Below are positions 58,117 to 64,000 of a stretch of 64,000 nucleotides of DNA, one piece after another. This stretch comes from Polydactylus sextarius. Its lineage: Eukaryota > Chordata > Actinopteri > Polynemidae. The notes under the pieces were generated by a model. It was not told the origin of the DNA. It saw only the letters and a list, made by a program, of their open reading frames with translations, and did no database searches. Where the stretch lies: assembly GCA_016801845.1 (NCBI GenBank), contig CM028917.1, positions 4,533,501 to 4,597,500 of the forward strand. Reading direction: 5' to 3'. A program made the translations under genes and the position numbers. Each line of letters starts with the position of its first letter. Positions within the stretch are counted from its first letter, which is position 1.

Positions 58117-58539
58117 GTAAGTCAGTTTACACCTTTCTTTTTCTTTACATCTCTCCAGATGTGTTATTGTGCATGCGGCAGGGATCTGATCCCAGAGCAG
58201 CAAAAGCAGCAGCAGTAGCAGCAGCAGCAGCAGCTCCGGGCCGGCCGTGGGGAGAGGCTGCTCGACGTCATGAACAGACATGAACGCAATGTGACAGTGT
58301 GTCAGTGGATGTTTGCAGACAGTGATGTGCGTTTGTGCGATGGAAACGGCCAGGGGAGGAACGCCCAGAGAGGCAGGGGCAGAGTGTAGAGGCAGGCATG
58401 GACATGGATGTAGTAGAGAACAGCAGGGTGGTGTGCAAACACACTAACGCACCAGCGAGTGTGGATTTTCATTCATGATTTCACATGTGACTGCCTCCGT
58501 GTGTGTGTATGTGAGTGTCTATATAGAAATGCATGTTCC

Positions 58540-58540
<1 letters not shown>

Positions 58541-58599
<59 letters not shown>

Positions 58600-58620
58600 A
58601 TATATATATATATCTATCTA

Positions 58621-58660
<40 letters not shown>

Positions 58661-58720
58661 TAGATATAGATATAGATATAGATATAGATAGATATGTGTG
58701 TGCGTGTGTGTGTGTGTGTC
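58541..58720. repeat. Compound (CTAT)n(TA)n(GATA)n(GT)n microsatellite
   Basis: About 15 CTAT units, then TA blocks, then GATA-type units and a GT block. The CTAT and GATA arms are complementary, so the locus could fold into a long hairpin. Confidence 0.96.
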
Positions 58721-59030
58721 CCAGTTGAAGTGAATGACAATATTAGATTAAAGTCCTGATCCGGTCTGTCTGGGGCAGGTAGTGTCGACGCAGACTTGGT
58801 CACACATCCAGCAGCAAAAGGGGGGAAGGGCCATCACCATGTCCATTACCCCTGACATCACAAACCCAGACACTCACATACACAAACACACACACACTCA
58901 CTCAGACACACACACACACATCTGTATGCATTAATAATGCCAGCCTCAAGCGAAGCAAAACACTCATTCAGAACTCCATTTGTGGAAAAAAAAGAAGATA
59001 CTTTTAAGAGACACACATGCACACTCTCAC

Positions 59031-59085
<55 letters not shown>
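59031..59085. repeat. (CA)n microsatellite
   Basis: About 26 CA units, with another imperfect CA/CT block 110-180 bases upstream (58873-58920). Confidence 0.96.
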
Positions 59086-59087
<2 letters not shown>

Positions 59088-59154
59088 CAGCGTGAGTGAA
59101 CTCAACTCAGGTCACTTTGACTAACACACAAACACACACAGACTAGCAGTTTCC

Positions 59155-59220
59155 CCAATAATGGCGGAGCCTCCCATGAACTCATTCACCGCAGGGTCAT
59201 GGGTTCAAGTCCCAAGAGGG
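59155..59220 (+). repeat. Possible tRNA-derived (SINE head) fragment
   Basis: TGGCGGAGCC (59162) resembles a polymerase III A box. GGTTCAAGTCC (59202-59212) is a B-box match at tRNA-like spacing of 40 bases, with a 4-of-5 bp T arm (TGGG/CCCA). The acceptor ends do not pair, so it is not a tRNA gene. Confidence 0.25.
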
Positions 59221-59445
59221 GGAGGGGGAGCAAGTAAGCGATTGGGAGAATGAGGAAGGAAGGTAAGGAAGGAGAGAGAGAAGGAAGGAGAGAGGACCAA
59301 CTCTCACTCACTCACTTGATCCCCCACTCCGCCACCCACTGCATGTCTCTGTGTCTCCCTTTACCCTCCCCCCCTTTTTCTTTACCTCACAGCCACAATC
59401 TGTCTTCCCATTCAGGGCCACATGCATTCACACGCAGCCATGCGT

Positions 59446-59447
<2 letters not shown>

Positions 59448-59490
<43 letters not shown>
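59448..59490. repeat. (CA)n microsatellite
   Basis: About 21 CA units. Confidence 0.96.
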
Positions 59491-59491
<1 letters not shown>

Positions 59492-62400
59492 ACACATGTA
59501 GTAGATGCAACTCAACATGTGCTGTGTCTTACTCTGTGCTTCCTGTGTGTGATGTATACGCTGCATAAATTAAAGTACAGCTACAGGCGTGAAAGGCTTC
59601 GTCTCTTGTCTGGGAAGAGATGTGTGTGTGTGTGTGTAGTGTCTGTGTGTGTGATGTCATCACCGTGTAAATACGATGTAGTTATGTGAGCAGCCACAAT
59701 CTGGGTGGAGCAGAGCGCAGACAGTCACACACACATGTGAATGCGCGGCAGCGTAGGGCGAATATGTCCGATTTTCTCCCAGCAGCAGGAGCTCCGACTA
59801 TTTTTAGCTTTTTTTTCCCATGTGCCCTTGAGCCAAACACCCAGTCACCTGCCTGCATTCTCTCTGTGTGTATTAGCTGATGGTTTCCACTTAGTTTGTT
59901 CTGCTTTTCAGATTTTCACACCTGATTTTTTTTTTTAATCCATGTGTGATGTTCACGGGAATTTCATCATTTTGTTTTTAACAATATGGCTAACATAAAA
60001 AATGTAAATAACATTCGCAAATAAAACTATAGCTCTATGAGCATGCACACACACGCTTCAACGCACACACTGATTTCACGGCTGCATGAGTAGAGATTTG
60101 AAAAAAAAAAAAAGATTTGTCACCATGTCAAGCAATTGTGTTCGGATATTTGCCACTGTGCACATGAGCTTGAAAACACACACATGCGCACAGACACACA
60201 CACACACACACACACAGCCCCTCTTTCATAGGAAACAAGAGCTGCTAACCTTTGACCTTTACTATTCAGCCTGTCTGGAAAATACCAAGCCTGGAATCGA
60301 TCAGCACTCCTCCAACCCAGACACCCTGCCCCCCTACCCCAAACACCACCACCACCCCTCCCCTGCTACCCCCACCCTTCTTTATTCTCTCCACTCACCC
60401 TTGACTCCCCACCCTCCCAAATCTCACCCCCCTTTCCTCCTTCTCCATCATCACACAATCAGGCCGACGGCAGCTATACGCTCCGAGCATAAAGCAGTTT
60501 GGACTCTAGTGTATGACCACACACGCTCATAAAAGCCTAATCACACAGGTTGAATATATCACACAATGTACAGTGTCACATTTTTGAAATTTCAATTCTT
60601 AAAACAAAAATGTAAATGTTGTAGTTTCAGCTGCAACACAGAGAACACATCGTGTTCCTGCAGGACGAAGCTGTGAGCATGTACAAAGTGAACTGAGGAT
60701 GAGGATGAGGTCATCTTGTCTAGTAGAACAATAACCACATAGGTTATAATTAACAGAGGCCTTACAGCAAGTGTGTGTGAAATATAACAGATCAGATGTT
60801 TCTTATGCGAATTAATTAGAAATGATGTGACCTCCCATTGTTTAAAATGCACAGATACACTCAGTGATGTGTCCTCTGTTTGTTCTTCAGACTGTATCAA
60901 GTAAACGGAGAAAAACAAAACTTACACTATAATGTTATTGTAAGGAAATAAATGCCTGTACAGAACCACAGCCACATATTGTGTACATAGCCCTGTGTGT
61001 TGTCAAAAAAATGCAGAATAGCGCTGCAACAATGTGCTTTAACGCTACTGCATTCAAACTGTTTCACAGGGAAATAATATAGTATTTATATAATGTACTC
61101 AAATTCAACCAGTCTGTGTATTATTTGTCAGAGCTTCCAAAAACAGAATAATATGGTCATTTTGACCAGTTGCATCCACTTTTTTAGATGTTTGAATCTC
61201 CTCTGCAGTAACAACAAGCACTTGTGTTTGTCATGAATTTCCACACTGTGCTAAAATGTCAGCCGCTTGTGGAAACGTGTGCGTGTGCACCTGCAGTGCT
61301 CTTGTCTCTTCGCGTTTGGCGTCCTCTCGGGGCCGTCCCGTCATGGCTGTCCACTCCTCGTAGCTCTGGGAGGACGAGGCTGTTTGTTGACTCGCTGTCA
61401 ACCCGAGTTTTTCAAGTCTCGGGGAACATTCAACGCTGTCGGTGAGTTTGTGACTCAGTGAAACCATCGAGTGTTGAGTGTACCCTAACGCTTGAGCTCA
61501 CATCACTCTGAAACACACACACATTTACATCACATACATGGACTGATCTTTGCCCATGATTCTCCATGTTTGTGCAGTTTTGAGATATAAGAGGACATGT
61601 TGTAGGTGGAACATCAACAGTGGCGGCTTTCGTTTTCAGTGTGACAGCACACAAGCACAGTGACTCGCCTACATGCAACTGAACCATTGTCAGTGTCATT
61701 AGTTCCACCTGTGCTTTTCTCACTATGACAAATCTAAATGTCTACTGTGAAAAACAGACCCGTTACCACATCTATAAAGTACAAACACTAAAAAAATTAA
61801 GCATTTTCGTTTCACTTTTTGTGATTTTCATGTGAATAGAGTATTTATTATCTGAGTACTGAACAGGCCACGAAATCATATAATGGACCATTTGAGCAGC
61901 CAGTACTTCAGCACCGACTTATGGTACTGATGTAACATAAAATGAAAGTGAAAATAAAATGGTATTAATACCACAAAAACAAAAGTCATTAATTAATGTA
62001 ATTTGCTCACACTTATCACTGTATACCACCAAATGAAAGTATGTAACAGTGTGGCCATACAGCAATGATCTGTATCAAAACAAGTGATATTTTATCAGTT
62101 ACATGTATAATTAGGTCATCAAAGAAAATATTATGCAACCGAAACTGTACCCAGCCATTATAATTATTTGCCTCCGATCTGCAAATTGACATTAAAACGT
62201 ATTGTTTGTCATTTTAAAGATGCTATATGGAAGTTTTTGATATTGCTATATAGCTAACATTAGCATTAGCAACTGAAGTTTGATGCAGCTCAGTGTTAAA
62301 CTTGTCTGTTTTTCTGCTTCTACTGAAGCTAGCAGCTAAGCAGCTAGGCCTGGTCTCATCTTGTCTGCTCAGATGGTGTGTTATAACCTCCTGTCTTTGC

Positions 62401-62626
62401 TCTTGCTGAGTGACTGTCACCACCAACTGCTTCTGGCAAGAAACCACATCCAACAGCAGAGAAATCTCACATATAGCAGTCCCTCAGTTTAGAGTTTTAT
62501 CTGCCTGAGAGTGTCATTAATAATTCACATTTATGTTCAGCACCTGTTCTTTAATACGAAAAAAGGTGTAGCCACATGAAACATCATGTGCACAACAGTA
62601 GCTTCTGTAGATAATGCTCACTGTGA

Positions 62627-62638
62627 CCAGCAGGTGGA
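62627..62638 (+). promoter_or_regulatory. CTCF-like motif
   Basis: ACCAGCAGGTGGA matches most of the CTCF core, forward orientation. Motif-only evidence. Confidence 0.3.
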
Positions 62639-62918
62639 TTGAGGTTTCGAACAATGCTAATGATCTACAGAATAATAAGTAACTGAACTAGGATGTCACT
62701 TGATGGAGCATTGCTTTGTTTATGGCTCACCACCCTGACCTATTCACTCCACAAGTACACAGGAACAAAAGCACATGACATGTTTAGGAAAATTTTCAAT
62801 ATTCAGTGTTTCACAGCCAGAATGGTAGACACATTTTCATCACGATAATGTACGGGGCTGATTTTTTTTTTTTTTTGTCTGTAGTTAAATATTAATCGCT
62901 GCTTTGCTTTCTTCACAG

Positions 62919-62998
62919 ATCATTGCAAAGAAAGAGACAGAGAAAGCACCAAACAGCTGAAACATTACCAGGAGTGGAGATGTTGGATAATCGTGCAG
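62919..62998 (+). other. Candidate exon of unidentified gene
   Basis: A good acceptor (TTTGCTTTCTTCACAG) and a donor (GCAG then GTAACA) bracket 80 bases. Joined to the 58110 ATG exon in phase 1, it is open for all 27 codons (DHCKERDRESTKQL..., ending WRCWIIVQ) and leaves in phase 0. An open run of this length has about a one-in-four chance by accident. In another frame the exon has its own ATG (MLDNRA). I recognise no family. Confidence 0.25.
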
Positions 62999-63109
62999 GT
63001 AACAGTAACAGTTGTATTTGTGTTCAAATTAATAAAAATGTAATGTATTGACTGATTCAGTTAATAAATTAATAAAAAACTCTTTTACTGATGTGTACGT
63101 ACGATAGTC

Positions 63110-63405
63110 CATGAAGCACTGGCACATTGCTTAAAATCCTGCAGATATAGGACAAGAGCTTCAGTTAATGTTTATATGAAACATCACGTAAACATAGTAT
63201 TTTCACCTCAGACAGAAACATCCAGACAGAAAGATGGAACCCAGAAAAAACACTCTTTACAACTGTGGTGAGCAGAATATTGTCATTGTAAACAAGTCCA
63301 ACCCTGAGGTGAGTGGACAACAACAGCAGAAACCAAATCGACTTCCTGTCAGCCAACAACAAAAACATTAAGCTGCAGTGGACACAGATTGTCACTCGTT
63401 TCACT
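63110..63405 (+). mobile_element. Degenerate Tc1-like DNA transposon remnant
   Basis: Blocks such as CAAGAGCTTCAGTTAATGTT, CTTTACAACTGTGGTGAGCA and CTTCCTGTCAGCCAACAACA, in this order, match (from memory) the left part and transposase start of a common vertebrate Tc1-like element. The middle between about 63185 and 63215 has lost several hundred bases, and the remaining frame is broken. It cannot encode a transposase. Confidence 0.7.
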
Positions 63406-64000
63406 CGTCAGAACAGCTGCTTCCTCATCAACAGCTCCACATGTATCAGAGCAGGTCTCCGGTTCACATTCATCGCTGTCGGTGGGTTGGTAGTGCCGTC
63501 AACTCGCCGGTCGATGAATGGCAACCGTATCCGTGCGTGACCACGACTTCCTGAAGTGCCACCTTGACTGTCTGTATCAGTTGTCATCTGACTCTTCACA
63601 TAACTGACAATTGTGATAATTGTGTTTTTTATATGAAGAATCTTGTAAATGAGATCAAGACACAAATAAAGAATCTGGAAAAATGTAGTGAAATTGTTGT
63701 GTACTTTGTTTTGCACAAAAATCTCAATGAACCTTTTGGACTGAGCTCAATCTGGTTTGAGCTATTTTCTAGGGACGGTGTGAGTCAGGAACTGGACTCA
63801 CATTTTCCCTGTTTACTTCAGTTTTAGGTCTCATTAGTTGAAGACATTTTCCCAGAGTTACTGTGACATGTCACCGTGCTCTTTTACTGCATGTAACCAT
63901 GCTCTGCTCTGTGATTTGTGTGGATTTTTGTAGACTCATTGAGCTGAAATGTTAACTAGTTGCTGAAGCCTTTAGTTGTTACTCAGGGGTCATGGTAGAT
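63406..64000. other. Right edge, nothing recognised
   Basis: AT-rich sequence with no open frame of interest. A short segment at 63406-63520 may be further decayed transposon. Confidence 0.6.

Larger units (their letters stand above)
58118..62918. other. Region with microsatellites and no recognised gene
   Basis: If the 5' exon ending at 58116 is real, this would be its intron. It contains (CTAT)n/(TA)n/(GATA)n, three CA tracts, a C-rich stretch at 60300-60440, a possible tRNA-derived fragment at 59155-59220 and a CpG-richer patch at 61260-61445. Nothing coding is recognised. Confidence 0.6.

Noticed and set aside
57649..58281. 210-residue minus-strand open frame
   Set aside because: It is the reverse complement of the TC/GA tract and the purine-rich leader; its composition is Ser/Leu/Arg only.
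59155..59220. A tRNA gene
   Set aside because: A-box and B-box matches exist, but the acceptor stem does not pair and no cloverleaf forms.
60086..60532. 148-residue open frame
   Set aside because: Mostly Pro/His/Thr low-complexity from CA and C-rich tracts, with no domain, no splice logic and no promoter.
63313..63540. 75-residue open frame as a gene
   Set aside because: Its first part is transposase-region sequence of a decayed Tc1-like element read in one frame; the rest is not conserved protein.

Overview
The window is vertebrate nuclear DNA from a ray-finned (probably percomorph) fish. The evidence is long introns with GT-AG sites, CpG-rich first exons, dense microsatellites, degraded fish-type LINE and Tc1-like fragments, a fish-type NLR with a FISNA-NACHT exon, and single-copy genes that read as teleost orthologues. 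It contains no bacterial or viral coding block.

Layout. (1) 1-890: intergenic, with a decayed LINE reverse-transcriptase tail at 87-375. (2) 890-3956, minus strand: the 5' part of an NLRP-like inflammasome receptor gene (pyrin exon, linker exon, FISNA-NACHT exon, two LRR exons). Its 3' end is not found. (3) about 3957-8100: repeat-rich intergenic DNA. (4) 8100-25700, plus strand: an oxysterol-binding-protein-related gene of the OSBPL3/6/7 group, most like osbpl7. I resolved one 5' untranslated exon and 22 coding exons (922 aa). (5) 25700-27200: intergenic. (6) 27286-40018, plus: carm1 (prmt4), 16 coding exons, 581 aa, with a long low-complexity 3' UTR. (7) 42450-45450: intergenic, with a very long GAA/TTC tract. 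(8) 45480-50150, plus: yipf2, 8 coding exons, 309 aa. (9) 51720-53440, plus: timm29, 2 exons, 261 aa. (10) 53440-64000: no recognised gene. It is rich in microsatellites, with a weak candidate 5' exon near 58100, weak candidate exons near 61300-61440 and 62919-62998, and a dead Tc1-like element near 63110-63405.

The order carm1-yipf2-timm29 is the same as on human 19p13.2, so this is an old conserved housekeeping block. The genes act in different compartments: an ER-contact lipid transfer protein, a nuclear arginine methyltransferase, a Golgi membrane protein and a mitochondrial TIM22-complex subunit. They share compact CpG-type promoters rather than a pathway. The NLR is the lineage-specific neighbour.

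I found no convincing new system. The most checkable leads are a divergent set of CTCF-like motifs around yipf2/timm29, a roughly 54-copy GAA/TTC tract, a retroposon with a 14-bp target-site duplication in carm1 intron 1, an NLR whose LRR array stops abruptly, and a possible unidentified gene starting near 58.1 kb. Exon boundaries of the four main genes were checked by hand for reading phase. No alignment or database search was possible.
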